Shown here in pieces: positions 44,296 to 51,456 of a stretch of 57,312 nt of DNA; position 1 is the first letter of the stretch, and each line of letters opens with the position of its first letter. Where the stretch lies: the NCBI GenBank assembly GCA_024330185.1, contig JANDLV010000025.1, positions 1 through 57,312 on the forward strand, in the 5' to 3' direction. The position numbers and the translations under genes were made by a program. The DNA is from Candidatus Siliceabacter maunaloa (lineage in GTDB: Bacteria > Actinomycetota > Thermoleophilia > Solirubrobacterales > Solirubrobacteraceae). Below the pieces are notes generated by a model, which was not told where the DNA came from, did not search any database, and worked only from the letters and a program-made list of their open reading frames with translations.

Positions 44296-44736
44296 GTGAT
44301 CGGCGACCTCCTCCCGCAGCGTCTGGTCATGCGCGCGGTCGAGAGCCTGCGCGAGGTCGCCGACGCCACGCGCCGACTGCCCGAGATCGAACGGGCCGTG
44401 GATGCTCGCCTCGAGACCCTCATGGAGCGCCTCGACCACATGACGCGCGCGGTCGAGGCGCTCGTCCCGTTGCTGGAGCGTCAGGGCGAGACGACATCAG
44501 CGCTGCTGGCGCCGCTCGAGACCAACGCGGCCAACACCGAGAGGATGCAGCGCGAGCTCACCGTCACGAGGGAGGCCATCGAGACCGTACCCCCAGAGCT
44601 CGCGGCCATCCGCAAGGGGATGGAGTCGGTCGAGCGCAGCATGGGGGAGATCCGCGAGGTCGTCGAGCCGCTGGCCTCGGCGACCGACCGCATCGGGCGC
44701 CTCAGCGACCGCCTGCCAGGCTCCTCAGCCGACTAG
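44296..44736 (+). CDS. Coiled-coil protein of unknown function
   Basis: 146 residues from GTG; almost entirely amphipathic helix with heptads (ERAVDARLETLMERLDHM, RMQRELTVTREAIE, ERSMGEIREVVEPL). No membrane segment. It follows the CQCC ATPase by 30 bp and overlaps convergently, by 12 bp, the next ATPase gene. It may be the soluble counterpart of the membrane coiled-coil proteins in this region. Confidence 0.65.
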   Translation: MIGDLLPQRLVMRAVESLREVADATRRLPEIERAVDARLETLMERLDHMTRAVEALVPLLERQGETTSALLAPLETNAANTERMQRELTVTREAIETVPPELAAIRKGMESVERSMGEIREVVEPLASATDRIGRLSDRLPGSSAD

Positions 44737-45507
44737 CCGGGCGCTGTTCCCGTCAGCGATCAGGCGCGCGGCCAGATCGTCGATCGCACGGATCGCGGGG
44801 GCGTCGGGGTCGTGGTCCAGCGGCGCGCGCAGCGCGCGCTCGGCCGCGTGGAAGCAATCGTCATGGGGGACGGCGCCGGCGAGCGCGATACCGTGACGCT
44901 CCGCGTAGGCGGCGACGATCGCGAGGTCGCTCTCGTCACGCACCTTGTTGGCGATCAGCGCGACGTGAGGCAGCCCCAGGTCGCGCGCCAGGACGGCGAC
45001 GCGCCTGCCGGTCTCCAGCGACGTCCCGTAGGGCTCGACGACCGCGTACATCGCGTCGGCGTGCTCGGCGGTCGCCACGAGCAGGTGCTCGGTCGAAGCC
45101 TCCAGATCCACGATGCAGACATCCTCGTCACCGCTCGGCGCAGCGCCGATCACGCCGCGCACGGCCATGTGCATGGCGCCCAGGCACCCGGTCGCGGCCT
45201 CTCTCGGCTCGGCCGCCACGAGCAGCGACACCCCGTCGGGCGCGGACACCGCGGCGCTGTCGCAGATCTCCGCCAGCGACATGGCGAGCTCATAGACGCC
45301 TTCCTCGTTGCGGCGCACGATCTCGGCCGGGAAGGTCGGCAGGCTGGAGATCCGGGCCGCCGGGATACCGAGGGTGAGCGACAGGTTGGGGTTGAGGTCG
45401 TTGTCGACCGCGAGCACGCGCCGGCCACGGCGACCCATCATGCGGGCCAGCGTCCCGGTGATCGAGGTCTTCCCGACGCCTCCCTTGCCGGCGATGGCCA
45501 ACTTCAT
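44725..45507 (-). CDS. CooC-like ATPase, Cys homologue of the Sec ATPases
   Basis: 260 residues. MKLAIAGKGGVGKTSITGT, DNDLNPNLSLTLGIP, VCIVDLEASTEHLLVAT, VVEPYGTSLETGRRV and LIANKVRDESDLA are nearly collinear with the Sec proteins. At the Sec column it has Cys108 in EAATGCLGAMHMAVRGVIG, so it is C-L-G and lacks the second Cys. This alignment is the best internal evidence that UGA encodes selenocysteine in the paralogues. Probably co-transcribed with the two-helix protein upstream (45533-45838). Confidence 0.85.
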   Translation of the reverse strand: MKLAIAGKGGVGKTSITGTLARMMGRRGRRVLAVDNDLNPNLSLTLGIPAARISSLPTFPAEIVRRNEEGVYELAMSLAEICDSAAVSAPDGVSLLVAAEPREAATGCLGAMHMAVRGVIGAAPSGDEDVCIVDLEASTEHLLVATAEHADAMYAVVEPYGTSLETGRRVAVLARDLGLPHVALIANKVRDESDLAIVAAYAERHGIALAGAVPHDDCFHAAERALRAPLDHDPDAPAIRAIDDLAARLIADGNSARLVG

Positions 45508-45532
45508 GGTCGCGTGATGGTCGTGTCCGAGG

Positions 45533-45838
45533 TCACGGGATCGACGGGATCATCACGAGCAGCAGTCCGAGCACGAGGCCGGCGGCGGAGAGGAGCGCCA
45601 GAGCGAGGACCCAGCGCGGTGGCTCCTGCGCCTCCGCCGGCTGAGAACGCACGTCCTGCTCCACTGATCCGAACACGTCGCGATTGGAGGGATCATTCCC
45701 TGCGCCGGAGCGGGTCACCGCCGTGCGTGCGCGCCTACCCGCAGAGCGCGACGGTGAGGAGATCAGGGCGACCGACACCAGTGTGATGACACCGACGACG
45801 ACGGACGCGACCATGAGCGTGATCCCGACGGTCAGCAT
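45533..45838 (-). CDS. Small two-helix membrane protein
   Basis: 101 residues: helix 1 (GITLMVASVVVGVITLVSVAL), a polar loop of ~45 residues, helix 2 (VLALALLSAAGLVLGLLLVM). Both termini are short. It precedes the Cys-type ATPase by 25 bp in the same direction and may anchor or partner it. Not recognised. Confidence 0.6.
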   Translation of the reverse strand: MLTVGITLMVASVVVGVITLVSVALISSPSRSAGRRARTAVTRSGAGNDPSNRDVFGSVEQDVRSQPAEAQEPPRWVLALALLSAAGLVLGLLLVMIPSIP

Positions 45839-45847
45839 GCGTCAACT

Positions 45848-46198
45848 CTACCGGCCGTTCGGCCCGGCGGCGCCGTCCTTCTTGAGCCTGTTCTCGATCG
45901 CGTCGCCCGCTTCGGCGAGGGCGACCAGCGCGCTGGCGTCCAGCTCGGCCGCGGGGGCGGCGGCCGGTGGCGCGGGCGCTGAGAGCTGCAGGTGGCGGTG
46001 GGGCTGGTCGATCCACACGAGGTACCAACCCGGACCGGCCTGGGTCTGATCGCCGGTGGGTCCGCCCCGCCCACCGCGCTGGGCGCCGGCGTGGTAGACG
46101 AGCGCGCCGATCATCCCGGCGACGACGCCGCCGTAGGTCGAACCGATGCGCACCCAGGTCGGGCTCTGCTTGTCGGGCTTGTCGGGCTCGGCGGTCAT
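45848..46198 (-). CDS. Small membrane-associated protein of unknown function
   Basis: 116 residues from ATG 46198. A short hydrophobic segment (GGVVAGMIGALVYHAGA) follows a polar N-terminus, then WYLVWIDQPHRHLQLSAPAPP and a C-terminal helix (ALVALAEAGDAIENRLKK). It ends 9 bp before the two-helix protein gene starts and could share its operon with the PadR regulator upstream. Confidence 0.55.
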   Translation of the reverse strand: MTAEPDKPDKQSPTWVRIGSTYGGVVAGMIGALVYHAGAQRGGRGGPTGDQTQAGPGWYLVWIDQPHRHLQLSAPAPPAAAPAAELDASALVALAEAGDAIENRLKKDGAAGPNGR

Positions 46199-46253
46199 GA
46201 GGGGCAGGATCGCAGCACTGCGCGCCTCTCGCTGCCGGGCGCGCTCGGGCGCC

Positions 46254-46637
46254 TCAGCCTCGGGCCGGCTCGGGCGCAGGCACTCCGGCCCGCCGCAGCG
46301 CGACGAACTCCTCGTAGCGACCGAGGAAGGTGTCGAGTGTCCCGCGCGCCTCGGCCAGGCCCTTGGCCCGGTCGTGCAGTTCCTCCATTCCCACGCGGGT
46401 GATCTCGTAGATGCGGCGGGCGGGCCCGAAGCTGGAGGGCTCCCACGCCGAGCGCACGAGCCCCTCACCCTCGAGCTTGCGCAGCGAGCGGTACAGGCCG
46501 CCGGGATCTGAGCCCTCGAAGCCGAACGGCCGCAGGCGCTCGAGCAGCTCGTAGCCGTGGGCCTGTTGCTCGCGTAGAAGCAGCAGCAGGCAGGGCCGCA
46601 GGAAGTTCTTCGGCAGGGTCGGCAGGATCGGATCCAT
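46254..46637 (-). CDS. PadR-family transcriptional regulator
   Basis: 127 residues. FLRPCLLLLLREQQAHGYELLERL, DPGGLYRSLRKLEGEGLVRSAWE and GPARRIYEITRVGMEELHDRA are the PadR winged helix; a C-terminal helix (LDTFLGRYEEFVAL) dimerises. It sits 12 bp downstream of the Cys-rich winged-helix gene, so both may be one transcript controlling the flanking ATPase and membrane genes. Confidence 0.85.
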   Translation of the reverse strand: MDPILPTLPKNFLRPCLLLLLREQQAHGYELLERLRPFGFEGSDPGGLYRSLRKLEGEGLVRSAWEPSSFGPARRIYEITRVGMEELHDRAKGLAEARGTLDTFLGRYEEFVALRRAGVPAPEPARG

Positions 46638-46649
46638 GGCGACGCGTAC

Positions 46650-47009
46650 TCAGTGGTGGGCGTGAGCCCGGCCTTCGATGCAGTCGGCGGCCGCGTCGGG
46701 CGACGAGTTGCACCAGCAGTCCTCGTCGCACTCGCCGTGCCCGGGCTTCGTGAGGTCGGCGAACTCATCGGCGAAGCCGCGCTTGCCGGTCTCCTCCCCG
46801 ACGGCCGTCAGACCGTATCCCCCGTCGGCGGGGGCGAGATAGCCGTCGGCCACGAATCGATCGACATAGGCCGCGAGCGTGTCGATGGGCACGACGAGGA
46901 AGGTCGACAGCTCCAGCACAGTCGGCGACGTCGCAAGGCCCTCGGCACGCATCCAGTACATCGCCTGGAGCAGTTCATCCCTGACCCTCAACGCCTCAAG
47001 CTCGCCCAC
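46650..47009 (-). CDS. Winged-helix protein with HGECDEDCWC metal-binding motif, paralogue 1
   Basis: 119 residues. N-terminal helices (LEALRVRDELLQAMYWMRAEGL), a winged-helix-like core (LSTFLVVPIDTLAAYVDRFVADGYL), and TKPGHGECDEDCWCN with Cys94, Cys98, Cys100 and His91, ending HAHH. The paralogue at 50478 has the same motif at the same positions and overlaps a Sec ATPase gene. The motif could bind a metal or Fe-S cluster. Divergent from the five-gene small membrane protein operon. Confidence 0.75.
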   Translation of the reverse strand: MGELEALRVRDELLQAMYWMRAEGLATSPTVLELSTFLVVPIDTLAAYVDRFVADGYLAPADGGYGLTAVGEETGKRGFADEFADLTKPGHGECDEDCWCNSSPDAAADCIEGRAHAHH

Positions 47010-47185
47010 CGCTGACCACCTCCCTCTTCACGACCCCGTTGGCCGATCACACTAGTAGACGACGCATCGTACTCGCCGCGCGGGCGGAGCGGGTCTTGGC
47101 GTCTGCCTGCGCCAGCTATGTGCACGTTACCCCTAGCGATCGCCAAGCCATGCTAGGTTTTCCGGCGGAGAGAGAGGAGAGAGCG

Positions 47186-47470
47186 ATGATGCTTCTGGCG
47201 CAACAGGGTGAGGTGGGTACCTCCGCGGAATACGTGGGGTGGTACGTGGGGCTCGGAATCGGCTTTGCGGTCGTCGCCGTCGTGGTCGTGCTCGTCGCGA
47301 CGATCCTCACGCTTGCGTCCCGTATCGGGGCTCAGGCGCGAACGGGGATCGAGGCGATGGACGAGGCGCGCGCCGCCACCGTCGCGGTCTGGGAGATCCA
47401 GCAGATCAACTCGTCGACGACGGCCATCTGGAGGGCGGCGGAGTCCGCTCGGAAACTGTTGGGAGGCTGA
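47186..47470 (+). CDS. Small single-pass membrane protein, operon gene 1 of 5
   Basis: 94 residues. Short outer N-terminus with EVGTSAEYVGWYVG, helix GLGIGFAVVAVVVVLVATILTLASRIG, then a helical tail (IEAMDEARAATVAVWEIQQINSS). GAGGAGAG precedes the ATG pair. It resembles a minimal version of the heptad-repeat proteins. Function unknown. Confidence 0.65.
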   Translation: MMLLAQQGEVGTSAEYVGWYVGLGIGFAVVAVVVVLVATILTLASRIGAQARTGIEAMDEARAATVAVWEIQQINSSTTAIWRAAESARKLLGG

Positions 47471-47471
47471 G

Positions 47472-47756
47472 ATGTTCCTGCTCGCTATCAACGCGGACGA
47501 CAAGGTGCTCTGGCAGATCGCGCTGGGGATGGGGCTGGTGGTGGTCATCGTGGTCATCGCCCTGCTCACGCTTCTCGTGCGCCTCGTGCGGGACATAGAC
47601 GTGGGCGTGGCCTCGCTGTGGACCGTCACCAAGCGGCTCGCGCAGAACACGACCGGCCTGTACCAGCTCGCGGGCACGGCTTCGGTCCTGCGGGCGCTGC
47701 GCGAAGAGCTGATCCGCCACGACAAGCTGCTCTCCGAGCCGGGTGACGAACGATGA
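47472..47756 (+). CDS. Small single-pass membrane protein, operon gene 2 of 5
   Basis: 94 residues: helix WQIALGMGLVVVIVVIALLTLLVRLV, then VASLWTVTKRLAQNTTGLYQLA and a charged end. Starts 1 bp after gene 1 and overlaps gene 3 by ATGA. Confidence 0.65.
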   Translation: MFLLAINADDKVLWQIALGMGLVVVIVVIALLTLLVRLVRDIDVGVASLWTVTKRLAQNTTGLYQLAGTASVLRALREELIRHDKLLSEPGDER

Positions 47757-48028
47757 GCGAAGGTCTGCTGACGGTCCTGACCGTCGTCGAGATCGTGGCG
47801 CTCGTCGTGGTGCTCGCGATCTACCTCATGGTCGTGGCCAGCCAGCTGCGCTCCATCTCCTCCACCCTCGCGGAGGTCGCCTTCGGCGCCCGCGCCGTCG
47901 AGCGGCAGTGTCGCGCAGTCCGCTCCAACGTGGGCAATGTCAACATGGTCCTGGAGCAGATCGCGGACACGCTTCCGGGCGTCGTCGACAAGGCCGAGCG
48001 CAAGAGCCGCGGGGCGGTGAGGTCATGA
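47753..48028 (+). CDS. Small single-pass membrane protein, operon gene 3 of 5
   Basis: 91 residues: N-terminal helix LLTVLTVVEIVALVVVLAIYLMVV, then a helical tail (QLRSISSTLAEVAFGARAVE; RSNVGNVNMVLEQIADTL) with one Cys. ATGA overlaps on both sides. Confidence 0.65.
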   Translation: MSEGLLTVLTVVEIVALVVVLAIYLMVVASQLRSISSTLAEVAFGARAVERQCRAVRSNVGNVNMVLEQIADTLPGVVDKAERKSRGAVRS

Positions 48029-48273
48029 TCCTGCTGTGGATCGGCAACGTGATCCTCCTGTTCGTGATCATCCCGGTGGTGGTCATCATCCTGAGGCGCG
48101 TTCTCGCGCCGGCGACCGAGATCAAGGCCTACGCCGACGACATCACCGAGTACGGTGCCCAGTTGGCCCCGCATCTCGAGGCGCTTTCCGAGCTGGCCAC
48201 CACGCGGGAGCTGGTAAGGCAGGCAAACACCGACCTCGAGCGCTACGTCAGGGCGCTCGACCGGATCAGCTAG
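48025..48273 (+). CDS. Small single-pass membrane protein, operon gene 4 of 5
   Basis: 82 residues: helix LLWIGNVILLFVIIPVVVIIL, then a helical tail (EIKAYADDITEYGAQLAPHL; RQANTDLERYVRALDRIS). Starts in the stop of gene 3. Confidence 0.65.
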   Translation: MILLWIGNVILLFVIIPVVVIILRRVLAPATEIKAYADDITEYGAQLAPHLEALSELATTRELVRQANTDLERYVRALDRIS

Positions 48274-48281
48274 GAGACACC

Positions 48282-48755
48282 ATGGACCCCGCCTTCGTCG
48301 TCTTCCTGCTCGGAGTCCTGATCGCGATCATCGCGATCGCCGGCCACCTGATCGCGATCATCCTGATCCTCAAGCACGTGGTGAACCGGCTCAACACGAT
48401 CCTCGGGGCCGTCCAGGCGGTCACCAAGACGTCGCAGCCCGTCGAGGCCCTCGTCGGCGACATCAACGCGGACCTCGACGCCGGGCGCAAGCTGATGGAG
48501 GACTGCGTCGCACGGCTCGAGGCGAGCGCGGCACCGCCGACCGGCGCGGCGCCCGAGCCCGCCCGCCACGCACAGGACAGGCACGCGGCGTCGAACGGGC
48601 CGGGCGGTGGAACCGCCACAGTCGCTCCGCCCGCTCGCGCCGAGACCGAGAGGGCCGCCGACACCGAGGGGCAACCTCCGGAGGAGGAGTGGCCTCCGCG
48701 CGAGCGGCCCAGCCCGAATCCGCCGCCGAGCCCCTTGTGGAACCGGAACCGGTAG
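48282..48755 (+). CDS. Single-pass membrane protein with disordered tail, operon gene 5 of 5
   Basis: 157 residues: helix VVFLLGVLIAIIAIAGHLIAIILIL, coiled-coil (NRLNTILGAVQAVTKTSQPV; DINADLDAGRKLMEDCVARL), then ~80 residues rich in Pro, Ala, Glu and Arg. Eight bp after gene 4; a strong hairpin follows its stop. Confidence 0.65.
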   Translation: MDPAFVVFLLGVLIAIIAIAGHLIAIILILKHVVNRLNTILGAVQAVTKTSQPVEALVGDINADLDAGRKLMEDCVARLEASAAPPTGAAPEPARHAQDRHAASNGPGGGTATVAPPARAETERAADTEGQPPEEEWPPRERPSPNPPPSPLWNRNR

Positions 48756-48780
48756 TCCGGGGCTAACGACGGGCCCCGGT

Positions 48781-48807
48781 CGCGCGCCGCGCATCGCGCG
48801 GCGCGCG
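48781..48807. terminator. Bidirectional terminator hairpin
   Basis: CGCGCGCCGCGC-ATC-GCGCGGCGCGCG is a perfect 12-bp stem with a 3-nt loop, between the convergent ends of the small-membrane-protein operon (48755) and rpe (48840). Confidence 0.75.
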
Positions 48808-48839
48808 TGACGACGACCCCGCCCGGCCCCGGGCGCGGC

Positions 48840-49541
48840 TCAAGTTTCCATCGTTGCGGCAAGGCGCCGGAACGCCTCGCCGGGATCGGCCGCCCCGAAG
48901 ACGGACGAGCCCGCCACGAGCAGCGTGGCGCCGGCGCCCACGCACTGGGAGGCCGTGCTCTCGTCGACCCCGCCGTCGACCTCGAGCGCCGTCCCGGCGG
49001 GAAGGCGCCCTCGCAGGCGCGCCAGCTTGTCCACCGACGCGGGTATGAACGACTGGCCGCCCCAGCCCGGGTTCACGCTCATGCACAGGACGAGGTCGAG
49101 CGCGTCGCCCACCTCGCTGACGACGTCGACCGGGGTGGACGGGTTGATGGCCAGGCCGGCGCGACAGCCGGCTTCGCGGATGCGCTCGAGGGCGTGGTGG
49201 ACGTGAGGCGTCGCCTCCTGGTGGATGGTCACGATGTCGGCCCCCGCCTCGACGAAGGCGTCGACGTGCCGTTCGGGACCTTCCACCATGAGATGCACGT
49301 CGACGATGCCGCCCGCGTCGTGGACCTGCTCGCTGATCGCGTCCGCGATCAGCGCGCCGATCGTGATCGGCGGGACGAAGTGGCCGTCCATCACGTCGAC
49401 GTGCAGCACCCGTGCGCCGGCCGCGAGCACGTCGCCCACCTGCTCGCCCAAGCGGGCGAAGTCGGCGGCGAGGATCGATGGGGCGACCTGACGGCTGCTC
49501 AGCAGCTCCGCCACCGTGGAGGACGAGGCTCCCCGGCTCAT
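48840..49541 (-). CDS. rpe: Ribulose-phosphate 3-epimerase
   Basis: 233 residues from ATG 49541. VAPSILAADFARLGEQV, VDVMDGHFVPPITIG, VDVHLMVEGPERHVDAF, LCMSVNPGWGGQSFI and LEVDGGVDESTA are canonical. Interconverts ribulose-5-P and xylulose-5-P in the pentose phosphate or Calvin cycle. A housekeeping gene amid the unusual ATPase region. Confidence 0.95.
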   Translation of the reverse strand: MSRGASSSTVAELLSSRQVAPSILAADFARLGEQVGDVLAAGARVLHVDVMDGHFVPPITIGALIADAISEQVHDAGGIVDVHLMVEGPERHVDAFVEAGADIVTIHQEATPHVHHALERIREAGCRAGLAINPSTPVDVVSEVGDALDLVLCMSVNPGWGGQSFIPASVDKLARLRGRLPAGTALEVDGGVDESTASQCVGAGATLLVAGSSVFGAADPGEAFRRLAATMET

Positions 49542-49729
49542 AACGCGTGGTCGAGGGGGCTGGGCGGGAGCGAGGGCATCATTGCGGGCAACGTAGCCCC
49601 GCCAGCATAGACAAGCCACGGAACGATCGCGATGTCGCATAGAGGGTTCGCGCAGTCGACGAACCTTCGGCCGCCACGCAGCCCCTCCGGGGATAGGTGT
49701 CCGGCCCACCAACCGCTACAGTGAAGCGC

Positions 49730-50491
49730 ATGAAGCTCGCCGTGGCCGGCAAGGGAGGCTCGGGCAAGACCTCCATCTCGGGAACGATGGCCCGTCTGCT
49801 CGCGCGCCAGGGACACCGCGTCCTGGCCATCGACGGTGACTCCAACCCCAACCTCGCACTGACGCTGGGCATCGCGCCCGAGCGGATGGGCGAGATGCCC
49901 ACCCTCTCGCGCGACATGCTGACCCGCACCGAGTCGGGCGGCGCGACGCTGACCCAGACCCTCGACGAGGTCCGCGCCACCCACTCGACGACCGGCCCGG
50001 ATGGGGTGAGCCTGCTCATCATGGCCCACCCCCACCACGCGGGCACCGGGTGACTGTGCTCCCTCCACGCTACGGTCCGTAGCGTCATCGAAGCAGCACC
50101 GGAGCAGGACGTGTGCATCCTCGACACGGAAGCCTCTCCCGAGCACCTCTCGCGCGGGACCGCGCGCTACGCGGACGGGATGCTGGTGGTGGTCGAGCCC
50201 TACTACAAGTCGCTGGAGACCGGGCGGCGCATGGCCGTGCTGGGCCTCGACCTGAGCCTGGAGCGCGTCGGCCTGGTGGCCAACAAGGTCCGCGACGAGC
50301 GTGAGCTGGAGGCGGTGACGCAGTTCGCCGCCCAGCACGAGCTCGATGTCGCCGGCGTGATCCCCTTCGACGAGCGCATGCCCGGGGCCGAGCGGGCCGG
50401 GGCGGCGCCGCTGGACTTCGCCCCCGACTCCGACGCCGTGGCCGCCATCGGCGCTCTGGCGCAGAACTGGGTCATCGATGGACGAGCTTGA
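49730..50491 (+). CDS. Selenocysteine-containing CooC/MinD-like ATPase (in-frame UGA at 50051-50053)
   Basis: 253 residues when UGA is decoded. MKLAVAGKGGSGKTSISGTM, DGDSNPNLALTLGIAPERM, then HAGTG-U-LCSLHATVRSV with Sec at residue 108 and Cys at 110, followed by VCILDTEASPEHLSRG, VVEPYYKSLETGRRM, LVANKVRDERELE and PFDERMPGAERAG. Both halves are conserved with the minus-strand copy at 36295, which rules out a simple nonsense mutation in one gene. A hairpin with a GGUC apex follows the UGA. The gene overlaps the start of the HGECDEDCWC winged-helix gene by 14 bp. The U-x-C site suggests binding of nickel or another soft metal, or thiol/selenol redox switching, coupled to ATP. Confidence 0.87.
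50067..50085 (+). promoter_or_regulatory. SECIS-like hairpin after UGA (ATPase 2)
   Basis: ACGCTACG-GTC-CGTAGCGT, a perfect 8-bp stem beginning 13 nt after the UGA; the apical GGUC starts about 20 nt after the UGA. GGUC is also the apex of the E. coli fdhF SECIS bound by SelB. Confidence 0.78.
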
Positions 50492-50849
50492 GATCCTGCG
50501 TGTCCGCGACGAGGTGCTCCAGGCCATGTACTGGATGCGCGCGGAGGGCCTGGCGGAGGCCCCGACGGCGGCCGAGCTGGCACGCTTCCTCGTCGTGCCC
50601 GCCGGCACCCTGGGCGCCTACCTCGATCGCTTCGTGACCGACGGGCTGCTCGAGCCGACCGACCAGGGCTTCCGGCTCAGCGCCCAAGGCGTCGAGACGG
50701 GCAAGCGCACCTTTGCCGAGGAGTTCGCCGACGTGACCAAGCCCGGCCACGGCGAGTGCGACGAGGACTGCTGGTGCAACGCCTCGCCCGAGGAGGCCAT
50801 GCGCTGCTGCGGGGAGCAACGAACGGAGCAGGTTCCCTCCCACCACTGA
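50478..50849 (+). CDS. Winged-helix protein with HGECDEDCWC motif, paralogue 2
   Basis: 123 residues, overlapping the Sec ATPase by 14 bp. LEILRVRDEVLQAMYWMRAEGL, LARFLVVPAGTLGAYLDRFVTDGLL, TKPGHGECDEDCWCNAS (Cys94, Cys98, Cys100), a further CC pair and a terminal HH. The identical motif and spacing in the 46650 paralogue mark a metal or cluster site. Physical coupling with the Sec ATPase suggests that they work together, for example as metal donor/acceptor or sensor. Confidence 0.78.
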   Translation: MDELEILRVRDEVLQAMYWMRAEGLAEAPTAAELARFLVVPAGTLGAYLDRFVTDGLLEPTDQGFRLSAQGVETGKRTFAEEFADVTKPGHGECDEDCWCNASPEEAMRCCGEQRTEQVPSHH

Positions 50850-50895
50850 GGCGCCGCCCCGTGCGGCACCGTCTTCGGTGCGGCCGGCAGTCTGA

Positions 50896-51399
50896 TTGCG
50901 AGCACACGCGCCGAAGGATCCCAGCGCCTGGCTGGTCGAGCACCGTGAGCTGCTGGCCGTGCAGCCGGCCGGCCGAGCGCTGGATGTGGCCTGCGGGCGG
51001 GGGCGCAACGCGCTCGAGCTCGCGCGCATGGGCTTCAGGGTCGACGCGGTGGATTGCGACCGCGACGCGCTGGCCGAGGTGGCCGGGCGGGCGGCGGCCG
51101 AGGGGCTGGCGGTGCAGGCCATCGAGCGCGATCTGGAGCGTGAGCCCAACCTGCCCCAGCCGCCCTACCGGGTGATCGTCAACATCAACTTCCTCCAGCG
51201 GACCCTGGTCGGTCCGCTCGTCGCCGCGCTCGCGCCGGGCGGCCTGTTGCTCTTCGAGACCTTCACCCGCGCGTGCACGCGACCCATGCGTCCCGGGTAT
51301 CTCCTCGAACCCAACGAGCTGCTGCGCGCGTTCGCCGACCTGACCGTCCTGCGCTACCGCGAGGGCCCGGTCGCCGGCCTTGTGGCCCGGAGGGATTGA
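50896..51399 (+). CDS. SAM-dependent methyltransferase, small (TehB-like)
   Basis: 167 residues from a TTG start. ALDVACGRGRNALELARMGFRVDAVDCD is AdoMet motif I; INFLQRTLVGPLVAALAPGGLLLFETFT follows. Close to TehB/thiol or chalcogen methyltransferase-like proteins. Lies 46 bp after the Cys-rich winged-helix gene. TehB-type enzymes can methylate tellurite or selenite, which would fit a selenium context, but that is inference. Confidence 0.75.
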   Translation: MRAHAPKDPSAWLVEHRELLAVQPAGRALDVACGRGRNALELARMGFRVDAVDCDRDALAEVAGRAAAEGLAVQAIERDLEREPNLPQPPYRVIVNINFLQRTLVGPLVAALAPGGLLLFETFTRACTRPMRPGYLLEPNELLRAFADLTVLRYREGPVAGLVARRD

Positions 51400-51456
51400 T
51401 GCTGCGGTGAAGCCCCTGTCCAAGCCCGACGCGGCCGCCGACTGGGATCGCGGGCC

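Noticed and set aside
43492-45377. 511-codon plus-strand frame spanning the ATPase genes
   Set aside because: It is an alternate frame of two real ATPase genes; Arg/Pro-rich without structure.
49538-50608. 356-codon minus-strand frame opposite the Sec ATPase
   Set aside because: Antisense shadow; the plus-strand frame shows the conserved P-loop ATPase motifs on both sides of the UGA.
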